A DNA stretch of 64,000 bases, from positions 682,001 through 746,000 of the forward strand of contig NZ_JACHDY010000001.1 in the NCBI RefSeq assembly GCF_014201315.1, given 5' to 3'. Position numbers and translations under genes: made by a program. The stretch is from Edaphobacter lichenicola. Lineage in GTDB: Bacteria; Acidobacteriota; Terriglobia; Terriglobales; Acidobacteriaceae. A model generated the notes under the pieces. That model had not been told where the DNA came from. It saw only the letters and a list, made by a program, of their open reading frames with translations, and ran no database searches. Shown here piece after piece: positions 43,775 to 51,570 of the stretch. The first letter of the stretch is position 1. Each line of letters begins with the position of its first letter.

Positions 43775-45889
43775 TTACATAACAGGTGGGGCTTCGATGC
43801 CTAGGTAGCCTAGCGCGCGGGTCATCTCTCGTTGGGCTACCGCGGCGGTGGCGAGGAGGAGGGTTTTGCGGGTGGGGTCGGTTTCGTTTAGGACGTGGTG
43901 GCGGTGGTAGAAGTTGTTGAACTGCTGGGCTAGCTGGAAGGCGTACTTGGCGAGGTAGGCGGGCTCGGCAGTGGCGATGCATTGTTCGATCAACAGGGTG
44001 AGTTTGGAGGCGAGGAGCCAGGTCTCCCAGAGACTGCTTCCCTCTTCGGTGTCCAGGAGGGTGGATAGGTCGAGCGTTGCGATTGCGGCCAGGGATGCGG
44101 CTTCGGTGGTGTTGGCTTTGCGGAAGATGTTGGCGGCGCGGACGATGGCGTACTGGACGTAGGGGCCGGTCTCGCCTTCGAAGCTGAGGGCATCTTTGAA
44201 GTCGAAGGCTATGACCGTGTTGCGAGTGAAGCGGAGCATGAAGTAGCGGAGGGCGCCTACTGCGATCTGCGCGGCGATGGTGAGGCGGTCGGCGGGTTCG
44301 ATCTCGGGATGGCGGGTGTCTACTTCGGACTTTGCTGCGGCGATGAGCCGGTCGAGGAGGTCGTCGGCTTTGACGCCGAAGCCCTTGCGGCCGCTGACTT
44401 CGATGAAGGGTTTCTTCTGGTCTTCTTCGCTGATGGTGTAGCCGAGTTCGACGGCGCAGCGGGGGGTGAGGGCGACCATCTCATAGCTGAAGTGGGTGTA
44501 GCGGTCGGCGGCTTCTGTGTAGCCCATGCCGCGGAGGGCGGCGATGACGTTGTTTTGCGGATCGTTCTGGCGGGAGTCGATGACGTTGTAGATCGCGTCG
44601 GCTTTGCCGAAGGTGGGGTGGTTGGGGGCGCTGGGGCCGGAGGTGGAGATCCAGCAACAGTGCGAGGGGTACTCGTGAAATTTTGCGTAGCCGAAGTCCT
44701 TGCCGGGGAGGAGGCCGAACTTCCAGAGGTGGTAGGCGATGTCCTTGCCGACGTAGGTGACGGTGCCGTTGGAGCGGACGATGACCTTGGCATCTTCGTC
44801 GGGTTCGGGTTTGGCGGCGATGGGGTTTGCTGAGGTTGAAGAAGACGGTCTCGCTTCGCTCGATGCCCACATCTCAGAGTCGAGATGTGGGGCACCCGGT
44901 TCTTTGGTGGATTCGGATGTGGCGGTGGGTTCGAAGCCGGCGCGGCGCATGACGTAGCAGCCTTTGTTTTTGCCGGCGGTTTCGAGGTAGAGGACACCTT
45001 TTTCGAGCATGAGTTCGCGGGCCGCGTCCCAGAAGTGGAGGGAGAGGATCTCGCTTTCGCGGGGGAGGAAGTCGTACTCGATGTTGAGGCGCTGCATGGT
45101 TTGCAGATGGCGGCGGAGGACGGCGGTGGAGATGAGGTCGGCTATGTCTGCGGTGTCGTTGTGGCCGAGCTCGAGGGCGTGGAGGGTGTCGAGGCGGATC
45201 TGCTTGCGGGCGTCGATGTGTTCGGGGTCGGCGGTGTACCACTGGGAGACGCGGGCGTAGAGATCCCAGCAGTAGAAGTCGATGCGCTGATTGGTCTCGA
45301 GGAGTTCGGTGAGGAGTTCGCGGGTGCTGGTGAGGGTCTTGCCTTCGAGGTAGACGAGGCCGACGACTACGTCTGCTACCTGAACGCCGGTGTTGTCGAT
45401 GTAGTTTTGTACGCCGACTTCGTAGCCGGTTTTGAAGGTGCCGGGACGGAGGAGGCGCTGGAAGGTGTCGCCGAGGATGGCGTTGCGGAGGTGGCCGATG
45501 TGGGCAGCTTTGTTGGGATTGATGCTGGTGTGCTCGACGAGGCGGAAGCCGGGGCCGCCGATGTCGGCGTGCTGATCGGCGGCGATGCGGCGGACCGTGG
45601 CGGCGCGGTCGAGGCGGATGTTGAGGTAGCCTGCGCCTGCTACTTCTACGCTGGCGACGCCTTCGAGGGTGGGGAGGGCGGCGGTGAGTTCGGCGACTAG
45701 TTCGGTGGCGATGGCGCGGGGGGCTTTGCGGAGGCGCTTGGCCAGCTCGAAGGCTACGGGCAGGGCTAGTTCGCCTAGGGCGATGCTGGGGGGCTGCTCG
45801 ACGACGAGGTTGGTGAGGGTGACGTCGTACTTCGCGAGGAGGATGGCCTGGATGCGGGCCAACAGAGACTGCTGGATTGTGCGATACAT
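43775..45889 (-). CDS. argS: Arginyl-tRNA synthetase with in-frame repeat insertion
   Basis: 704 residues, longer than the usual 560-600. The N-terminal Add-1 domain is followed by the class I motif PNKAAHIGHLRNAILGD. The KMSKS position reads SGRKGFGVKADDLLD, a form seen in ArgS lacking canonical KMSKS. The C-terminal anticodon-binding domain ends with LAQQFNNFYHRHHVL. A segment of about 50 residues, roughly 318-367, between the CYVMRR and VIVRSNGTVTYVGKDIAY blocks, is rich in Ser/Pro/Ala. It coincides with a palindromic repeat at 44841-44899. The frame is open throughout, so the enzyme should still be made. Confidence 0.95.
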   Translation of the reverse strand: MYRTIQQSLLARIQAILLAKYDVTLTNLVVEQPPSIALGELALPVAFELAKRLRKAPRAIATELVAELTAALPTLEGVASVEVAGAGYLNIRLDRAATVRRIAADQHADIGGPGFRLVEHTSINPNKAAHIGHLRNAILGDTFQRLLRPGTFKTGYEVGVQNYIDNTGVQVADVVVGLVYLEGKTLTSTRELLTELLETNQRIDFYCWDLYARVSQWYTADPEHIDARKQIRLDTLHALELGHNDTADIADLISTAVLRRHLQTMQRLNIEYDFLPRESEILSLHFWDAARELMLEKGVLYLETAGKNKGCYVMRRAGFEPTATSESTKEPGAPHLDSEMWASSEARPSSSTSANPIAAKPEPDEDAKVIVRSNGTVTYVGKDIAYHLWKFGLLPGKDFGYAKFHEYPSHCCWISTSGPSAPNHPTFGKADAIYNVIDSRQNDPQNNVIAALRGMGYTEAADRYTHFSYEMVALTPRCAVELGYTISEEDQKKPFIEVSGRKGFGVKADDLLDRLIAAAKSEVDTRHPEIEPADRLTIAAQIAVGALRYFMLRFTRNTVIAFDFKDALSFEGETGPYVQYAIVRAANIFRKANTTEAASLAAIATLDLSTLLDTEEGSSLWETWLLASKLTLLIEQCIATAEPAYLAKYAFQLAQQFNNFYHRHHVLNETDPTRKTLLLATAAVAQREMTRALGYLGIEAPPVM
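44841..44899 (-). repeat. Palindromic repeat, family 2, inside argS
   Basis: Minus strand CCGGGTGCCCCACATCTC, a perfect hairpin (CCCACATCTC, 44866-44875, with GAGATGTGGG, 44882-44891) and then AGCGAAGCGAGACC. It is the same family as 27267-27348 and is translated in the argS frame as about 20 residues. Confidence 0.8.
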
Positions 45890-45938
45890 GCTTTGGGGGT
45901 CACCACTTTGGAAGATGGGTTCAGTTTACTAGAGGCTT

Positions 45939-46075
45939 GTCCTGCCGGACGGCCCCACTGCGCGTGGGGCCGTCACTTCGTGACTTGTATACCCCTTCGG
46001 ATGGTCCTCCTGCCGCGACCGGTATACACGTCACGAAGTGACCGCCCTCCGCGAAGGACGTACGTCCGGCAGGAC
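45939..46075. repeat. 137-base imperfect inverted repeat
   Basis: Outer arms GTCCTGCCGGACG (45939-45951) and CGTCCGGCAGGAC (46063-46075) are perfect. Inner arms of 22 bases (45972-45993 and 46021-46042) are nearly perfect, built on GTCACTTCGTGAC and GTATACC. One side carries an extra hairpin, GGCCCCAC-TGCGC-GTGGGGCC. It fills the spacer between the argS start and the end of the next gene. Confidence 0.85.
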
Positions 46076-46081
46076 CTTTCT

Positions 46082-47101
46082 TCATGGCAGCCTGGCCGGC
46101 AGATCTTCAATCTCTTCGAGCAGAGGCTTGTGGTTGTGGATGCGGATGCGATGGATGAGGAAGATGATGCCTCCGGCTCCGGTGACCGAAAGGAGCATCC
46201 AGACATGGATCGCCAGACCGAAGACCGCGGATTGCGACATCGACGCACCGTGGTTGACTAGAGAGGTTTTGACGGCTAGCTCGAAGGGGCCGATGGCTCC
46301 GGGGGAGCTGGGGATGAGGTAGGAGAGGTTGGCGAAGGAGACGGCGAGCCAGGCAGCGATGCCGTCGACCGAGAGGCCGAGCAGACGGATGGCAGAGAGG
46401 AAGATCATGCCTTCGCAGGTCCAGATGACGACCGACTGAAAGAGCAGGAGAAGAGAGCCAGCGACGCCAAGCCGGCCGGTTGCGTCGAGGGCGAGGGTGA
46501 TCCAGTGTTCGATTTTCTTCAGCAGCGGGCCGGCGGGGAGGCGGGCGAAGAGCCGCTGTACGGGAGCCTGCAGGCTGCGCGCCGCTACGAGGAGGATCAG
46601 CAGGCCGATGGCTGAGACGGCGAGGGAGATGGTGGCGATGAGGCGAAGGCGCGGCGTGGCGATGCGGCCAACGGTCGAGACAAAGAGAAGGACGAGGACA
46701 AAGATGTCGAGGAGCTTTTCGAGGATGACGGTACTGAGGATGACGGAGGGCGCGGTGCCGAGGTCGTCGGAGTAGGTGAAGATGCGCATGATGTCTCCGA
46801 TGCGCAAGGGGAGGATGTTGTTGGCGGCGAGCGAGGTCATGAGGACGCGGGCGCAGACGGCGAAGTGGGCGCGGAGGGAGCGGCCGTTGCGGGGCATCAT
46901 CTGGCTCCAGCGAACGCAGCGCAGGGTGTAGCTGGCGACGGTGAAGCCGAGGACGCCGAGAATCCACGCCGGGTGCACGGCGCGGAGGGCGCGGAACTCG
47001 TTGAGCGGAATGTTATGGAAGGTATACCAGAGGAAGAAGGCGCTGATGAGAAGGCCGGGGATGGTCTTCAGCAGGTTGCGGCTGTTGGCGGCGGCGCTCA
47101 T
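46082..47101 (-). CDS. Lysylphosphatidylglycerol synthase TM-region/flippase-like membrane protein
   Basis: 339 residues with about eight hydrophobic helices. Conserved points of the family are LRCVRWSQMMP near residue 60, ANNILPLRIGDIMRIF, SVILSTVILEKLLDIFVLV and LSYLIPSSPGAIGPFELAV. It lacks the soluble lysyl-transferase domain of MprF, so it belongs to the stand-alone UPF0104/AglD-like group, for which lipid flipping is proposed. No partner gene is evident. Confidence 0.87.
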   Translation of the reverse strand: MSAAANSRNLLKTIPGLLISAFFLWYTFHNIPLNEFRALRAVHPAWILGVLGFTVASYTLRCVRWSQMMPRNGRSLRAHFAVCARVLMTSLAANNILPLRIGDIMRIFTYSDDLGTAPSVILSTVILEKLLDIFVLVLLFVSTVGRIATPRLRLIATISLAVSAIGLLILLVAARSLQAPVQRLFARLPAGPLLKKIEHWITLALDATGRLGVAGSLLLLFQSVVIWTCEGMIFLSAIRLLGLSVDGIAAWLAVSFANLSYLIPSSPGAIGPFELAVKTSLVNHGASMSQSAVFGLAIHVWMLLSVTGAGGIIFLIHRIRIHNHKPLLEEIEDLPARLP

Positions 47102-47252
47102 GCGGGCAGCCTGAGGGACGCCGGGCGATGGTTGGTTCCGCGGGGGACCGGAAGGGAAAGGGGACGATCAAACATGCAGCTTCGATTGTATCGTCTGGGT
47201 GTTGCCGATCCTCTTGCGTTTTGCGTTGCGGAAGCAGTATGCGTCGGGGCGG

Positions 47253-47498
47253 TTAGACGGAGACGGAGACGAAGACACTGCGGAAGGCCTCTTCGTCCTG
47301 CTGCGGATTCTTTCTGCGTTGAGGGTTGGATTCCGCCTGGGCCTCGACGCGGGAGATGACTTCGTCCCCATCGCTGGCTGCGAAGCTGCTGAGTCTTCGG
47401 CGTACGGCGGCTGCGGCTTTTCTGGCTTCCTGGGCCTGAAAGGCGGATTGGGTAGAGCCCAGAGTAAGCTGGCTGACCGGACTGCTGTGAATGTGCAT
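47253..47498 (-). CDS. Small hypothetical protein, 81 residues
   Basis: An excellent ribosome site, AGGAGAGG, lies about seven bases before the ATG, supporting a real gene. The protein starts MHIHSSPVSQLTLGS and continues with an Ala/Gln/Arg-rich helix, AFQAQEARKAAAAVRRRLSSFA, then a polar Asp/Glu/Gln tail. No signal peptide or transmembrane helix is seen. I do not recognise a characterised family. The frame on the opposite strand over the same bases has no such start signal. Confidence 0.6.
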   Translation of the reverse strand: MHIHSSPVSQLTLGSTQSAFQAQEARKAAAAVRRRLSSFAASDGDEVISRVEAQAESNPQRRKNPQQDEEAFRSVFVSVSV

Positions 47499-47833
47499 GA
47501 TGTGGCCTCTCCTGGTGTTGTCTCCTTCGTACGGCTTGATGAACCTGGCTTGATGAACCTGCCCTTGTAGGGCAATCGGAGGGCCAACTTGCAGAAAGGC
47601 GTGATGAAAGATTTCTAAGTATTGTGCGTGGCGTATTTTTTGATTTGGGAGAGACGTAGGCTGAATCGATGTTTTGGCGTCTAAGTCAAAGAGTTTGTCT
47701 TTGTTGAGATGCTTGTTGAGATATGCGCGAATTTGATTTCGCGAGGAGTGGCTGGCTTTCGGTTAGGATTTCGCAGAACGCAGAACTGATGTCATGCGAT
47801 AGAAACTAAGACCACGGCAGGAGCAGGATTTAT

Positions 47834-49444
47834 TTGGCTACATCGATCGCATCACAGCTCTCTTCGATAGAGCTCGAACTGGAGCGGTACCGGCGGGAGC
47901 GAAGTTTTGCCGCTGTGCTGGTGACTGCGTTGACGTTTCTTGCATTGCTGATCCACGGCTACCATCCGTATGCCGAGGATGGGGGCATCTACCTGCCTGA
48001 GATCAAACGTCTGCTGGATCCGGCGCTTTATCCGTACGGGGCGGAGTTTGTGGTGGGGCATCTGCGGTACTCGGTGTTTGCGCCGCTGATGGCTGGGCTG
48101 GTGCGCGAGTCGCGATTGAGTCTCGAGATGGTGCTGCTGCTGGTGCATCTTGCGAGCTTCTGGATGACGTTATTTGCGGCGTGGTTGCTGGCGGCTCGCT
48201 GCTACGCGTCGCGTGAGGCGAGGGGCGGTGCGGTGGCGCTGCTGACGGTGTGGTTGACGATTCCGATTGCGGGGACTTCGTTGATGCTGATGGACCCGTA
48301 TGTGACGGCACGAAGTATCTCGACTCCCTGTGCGCTGCTGGCGCTGGTGGGGACGCTGCGGTTTTTGTCGCCGCAGTTTGAGATGGAGGGGGAGCGGCGG
48401 CGCGGGTTAGGGCTTTGCTGCGGAGCGCTGCTGGGTGCGGCGACGATGCATCCCCTGATGGGGGCTTATGCGCTGGGATCGGTGCTGGTGCTGGGAACAA
48501 TTCTGTGGACGAGCCGGCTGGTGCGGGTGTGGGGGACGGTGGGACTGTGTTTGACGGCCGTGATGGTGGCGGCGGGGGTGCAGTTGTCGGCTCCGGCGGA
48601 GAGCGCGGATTACCAGAGAGTGATGCTGACACGGAGTTACTGGTTTCTTAGCCAATGGCACTGGTATGAGTGGGTAGGACTGGCGGCGCCGCTGATGATT
48701 CTCGCGGTTGTGGCCGTGAGGCGAGGTCGCGAGGTGGAGGTGGTGCGGGTGGGTTTGGCACGGGTTGCGATCGCGTCGGGAGGGACGGCAATTGCGGTGG
48801 CGTTGCTGTTTGCGAGAGAGGGGGCCGCGGTGCATCAGGTGGCGAGGCTGCAGCCTCTGCGGGTCTTCCAACTGGTGTATGTGGTGATGATTCTGATTAT
48901 TGGTGCGACGCTGGGAGAACGCTTGTTGGAGCGACGTGTGTGGCGGTGGGTTGCTGCGTTCTCTTTGCTGGCGGCGATTATGCTGCAGGTCGACCGTATG
49001 GCCTTCCCGGCTTCGAAGTACTTTGAACTTCCGGCTGCATCGGAAGGGGGTGGGGGAAATCGCTGGGTGCAGGCGTTTGTCTGGATCAGAGAGAACACGG
49101 CGAAGGATGCGGTGTTTGCGCTGGACGCTAACTACACGGTCAGGGATGGGGAAGAGGCACAGGGCTTTCGTGCGATTGCGGAGCGGAGTTCGCTGCCGGA
49201 TTCGAAAGATGGCGGAACGGCGTCGAACAGACCCGAGCTAACGGAAGAGTGGTCGCAGGGGATGGCGCTGCAGACTGGGCTTGATGGGGGGCTTGGCGGG
49301 GAGTCAGGCGGGAAGGCGGGGCCCGGTCGGTTTGCTGCGCTGAAGGCGGTTGGTGCGACGTGGGTGATCCTGGAGCGAGACGCTGCGGCGGGGTTTGGGT
49401 GTGCTTACGAAAATGAGGTGGTGAAGGTGTGCCGCCTGCCGTGA
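47834..49444 (+). CDS. Polytopic membrane protein of unknown function
   Basis: 536 residues starting at TTG with AGGAGCAGG upstream. About ten to twelve hydrophobic helices occupy residues 25-395 (for example FAAVLVTALTFLALLIHGYHPYAEDGG and VFQLVYVVMILIIGATL), followed by a soluble C-terminal part from about residue 405 (WVQAFVWIRENTAKDAVFALDANYTV). The motif HPYAEDGGIYLPEIKRLLDPALYP after the first helix and a soluble end with an Ile-Arg-Glu-Asn-Thr segment resemble GT-C-like membrane proteins without a known substrate. I do not assign a function. Confidence 0.75.
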   Translation: MATSIASQLSSIELELERYRRERSFAAVLVTALTFLALLIHGYHPYAEDGGIYLPEIKRLLDPALYPYGAEFVVGHLRYSVFAPLMAGLVRESRLSLEMVLLLVHLASFWMTLFAAWLLAARCYASREARGGAVALLTVWLTIPIAGTSLMLMDPYVTARSISTPCALLALVGTLRFLSPQFEMEGERRRGLGLCCGALLGAATMHPLMGAYALGSVLVLGTILWTSRLVRVWGTVGLCLTAVMVAAGVQLSAPAESADYQRVMLTRSYWFLSQWHWYEWVGLAAPLMILAVVAVRRGREVEVVRVGLARVAIASGGTAIAVALLFAREGAAVHQVARLQPLRVFQLVYVVMILIIGATLGERLLERRVWRWVAAFSLLAAIMLQVDRMAFPASKYFELPAASEGGGGNRWVQAFVWIRENTAKDAVFALDANYTVRDGEEAQGFRAIAERSSLPDSKDGGTASNRPELTEEWSQGMALQTGLDGGLGGESGGKAGPGRFAALKAVGATWVILERDAAAGFGCAYENEVVKVCRLP

Positions 49445-49465
49445 GGAGAGCAGGCGGCGCAGGCT

Positions 49466-51496
49466 TCAGTTCCCCGCTGGAGTTGGTTTGGCGGGAGCGG
49501 GTGCGGTGGTGAGGACGACCGTCTCCTGATCCTTGTTTTCGAATTTGGAGTAGAAGCTGCGGAGGCCGGCGTACTCCTCGGTCTTGAAGTAGATCTCTCC
49601 GAGAACGTAGTCGCGACGGATGGTGAAGCTGTTGGGGGTGGACTCCGAACGGAGAGTATAGAGAGCGAACTTCTGGAAGCCCATCTGGTCGGCCGTGGGG
49701 AGAGATTCTACTTTGAAGGACGGTGGGAACTTGATGCGGACGGCGTCCTGATTAATGCGGGAGTATGGGAAGTAGACCGGGATCTCTCGTTTTTCGTGGG
49801 GGAACGCCGGCTTCGCGTTGACCTCGAAGATATCAGCGGGGATGAGCATGCGCTTGCCGGTGGCGGAGCCCAGGTTTCCTTTGAAGGAGAGGGTGACGAC
49901 GAGGGGTTGTTCGTAGTCTTCGAGCTTCTCGATGGAGGTGACCTTGACGTCGGCTCCGGCAGGCATGAGGCGTTCGACGTTGGTGCGAAGTTCGCGTTTG
50001 AGGCTTTCGTCGTCGCCGGTGAGGGCGCGCTGCCGCCAATGAAGAGCGGGAGATCCCAGGTAAGTCATCTTTAGAATGCCGCTGACTTCGCCGTGTTCGT
50101 CCATGGTCAGGTCGGCGATTCGCGTGGTCTTCGAATAGAGATAGGTCTCACCAGGAGTCTCCACTGGACCGGCGCCACCGTCCATTTGCCGAAGACCACT
50201 TGTCTGGCTGTGCTTCCACTCGAGATGCTGGTAGGGACAGTAGCGAGAGCCAGGGTCGAAGAACTGATCCTTGCCATCTACGTTGACGATCGCGACGTCG
50301 TCGTCAAGCTGCGACATGCTGAGGTAGGCGCGAAAAAAAACACTGCGGTCGCGGCTGGTGATCACGGCGAGATAGGCTTTCATGCCGGCGGCGCGGGCCA
50401 TGGCGACGAACAGTGCCGTGAGTTGATCGTTGTTGCCGCGCTTACGGGTCCAGATGTCGTCGGTGGTGTGAACCTCTTTGAGGCCCTGGGACTTCTCTTC
50501 GGTGCTGGAGTGCTCGCGGGTATAGTTGGTGTTTTCGAGCTTCATTACGGCGGCGTAGATCTTGCGCAGCTTCTGATCCTGCGAATCTGCCGGGAGGATG
50601 ATGTCGTGAACGGCTGCGGTAACGACGGGTCCGGGTCCGATGAACTTGTCGCGACTCTTCGCCCAGCGCTTGCCTTCGTTCTTCCAATATTCGTCGCCAG
50701 TGCGATAGGGAGAGTAGTAGAAGAGGACGCGATAGGTGAAGCTGGAGATGGGTGGCATGTAGTCCTCCTCGGGGGCGGGAGGGATATCGTGCGCGTTGAG
50801 ATCGAAGATGTACTGGCCGTCTTCGTAGGCTCTGGAGGGAAGCTGGGTTTCTTTTAAGTCGGTGCCCGCGGGAAGAATTTTGGTCCAGGAGATGGTGTTG
50901 GTGAGGCCGCCGTCTTCCGACGAGATGAGTTGTTTGTCGGTAGGGCGCCAGGAGTAGTGGGCTTTGCGGGTGTAGAGAGCGGTCTGGATGTACCACTGTG
51001 GCGCCCTGAACCAGTTGTCGCCGAGTCGCAGCTTGTACCGGTATTCGATGATGCTGCCAACCTCGACGTCGGGCAAGGTGAAGACCTTGGCCATGAAGCG
51101 GACGCCCTGGGTCTTTTCGACTAGCTTCTCGTAGGGTTTGCCGGTGAAGGGGATGATGGTGCCATCGGGGTGAATGGTTCTGCCCTGGATGTCGTCGATG
51201 TCCGTGGAACCGCCTTCGTTGGAGTGAGCGTAGCTGAGTTCGACGTTGGCGTACTCCTTGCCGCGTTCGGTGAGGACTTTGAGCCGGACGTAGATGCTGA
51301 ACATATGGAGCTTGTCTTCTGTGGTCTCTTCGCGGAAGAGGTAGACGGCGGCGGCGCCGGGAACCTCGGGCTGTGAGGTCATGGAGAGTTCTTCGGGGGT
51401 GGGGACGGTCCACTGCGCGCGGGCGCAGGGTGCGGCGAGGAAAGCCAAGGCAGAGAGAAGAGTGAGGCAGAGGATGCGGCGTGAGGTGTGGTTCAT
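49466..51496 (-). CDS. DUF3857/transglutaminase-like protein, catalytic residues not conserved
   Basis: 676 residues with a signal peptide (LCLTLLSALAFLAAPCARA), an N-terminal DUF3857 domain (residues about 45-270; VYLFREETTEDKLHMFSIYVRLKVL) and a transglutaminase-like core around 290-430. In the core the expected G-D-C-K-D nucleophile region reads RGNNDQLTALFVAMARAAGM, so the cysteine is asparagine, and the region of the catalytic histidine reads SQLDDDVAIVNV. The aspartate part, QFFDPGSRYCPY, is kept. It is probably a non-enzymatic exported protein. The tandem partner at 51571 has the cysteine. Confidence 0.85.
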   Translation of the reverse strand: MNHTSRRILCLTLLSALAFLAAPCARAQWTVPTPEELSMTSQPEVPGAAAVYLFREETTEDKLHMFSIYVRLKVLTERGKEYANVELSYAHSNEGGSTDIDDIQGRTIHPDGTIIPFTGKPYEKLVEKTQGVRFMAKVFTLPDVEVGSIIEYRYKLRLGDNWFRAPQWYIQTALYTRKAHYSWRPTDKQLISSEDGGLTNTISWTKILPAGTDLKETQLPSRAYEDGQYIFDLNAHDIPPAPEEDYMPPISSFTYRVLFYYSPYRTGDEYWKNEGKRWAKSRDKFIGPGPVVTAAVHDIILPADSQDQKLRKIYAAVMKLENTNYTREHSSTEEKSQGLKEVHTTDDIWTRKRGNNDQLTALFVAMARAAGMKAYLAVITSRDRSVFFRAYLSMSQLDDDVAIVNVDGKDQFFDPGSRYCPYQHLEWKHSQTSGLRQMDGGAGPVETPGETYLYSKTTRIADLTMDEHGEVSGILKMTYLGSPALHWRQRALTGDDESLKRELRTNVERLMPAGADVKVTSIEKLEDYEQPLVVTLSFKGNLGSATGKRMLIPADIFEVNAKPAFPHEKREIPVYFPYSRINQDAVRIKFPPSFKVESLPTADQMGFQKFALYTLRSESTPNSFTIRRDYVLGEIYFKTEEYAGLRSFYSKFENKDQETVVLTTAPAPAKPTPAGN

Positions 51497-51570
51497 GTTT
51501 GGAGTCGTCCTTGTTCGATTGCTTCGTAGTACGTGAATCGTTTGTGATTGATCTTTGTTTAGAGATTTTT

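Noticed and set aside
43775..45889. argS as a pseudogene because KMSKS is missing and an insertion is present
   Set aside because: The KMSKS-less form (RKGFGVKADDLL) occurs in a known ArgS class, the frame is open, and all other blocks are intact.
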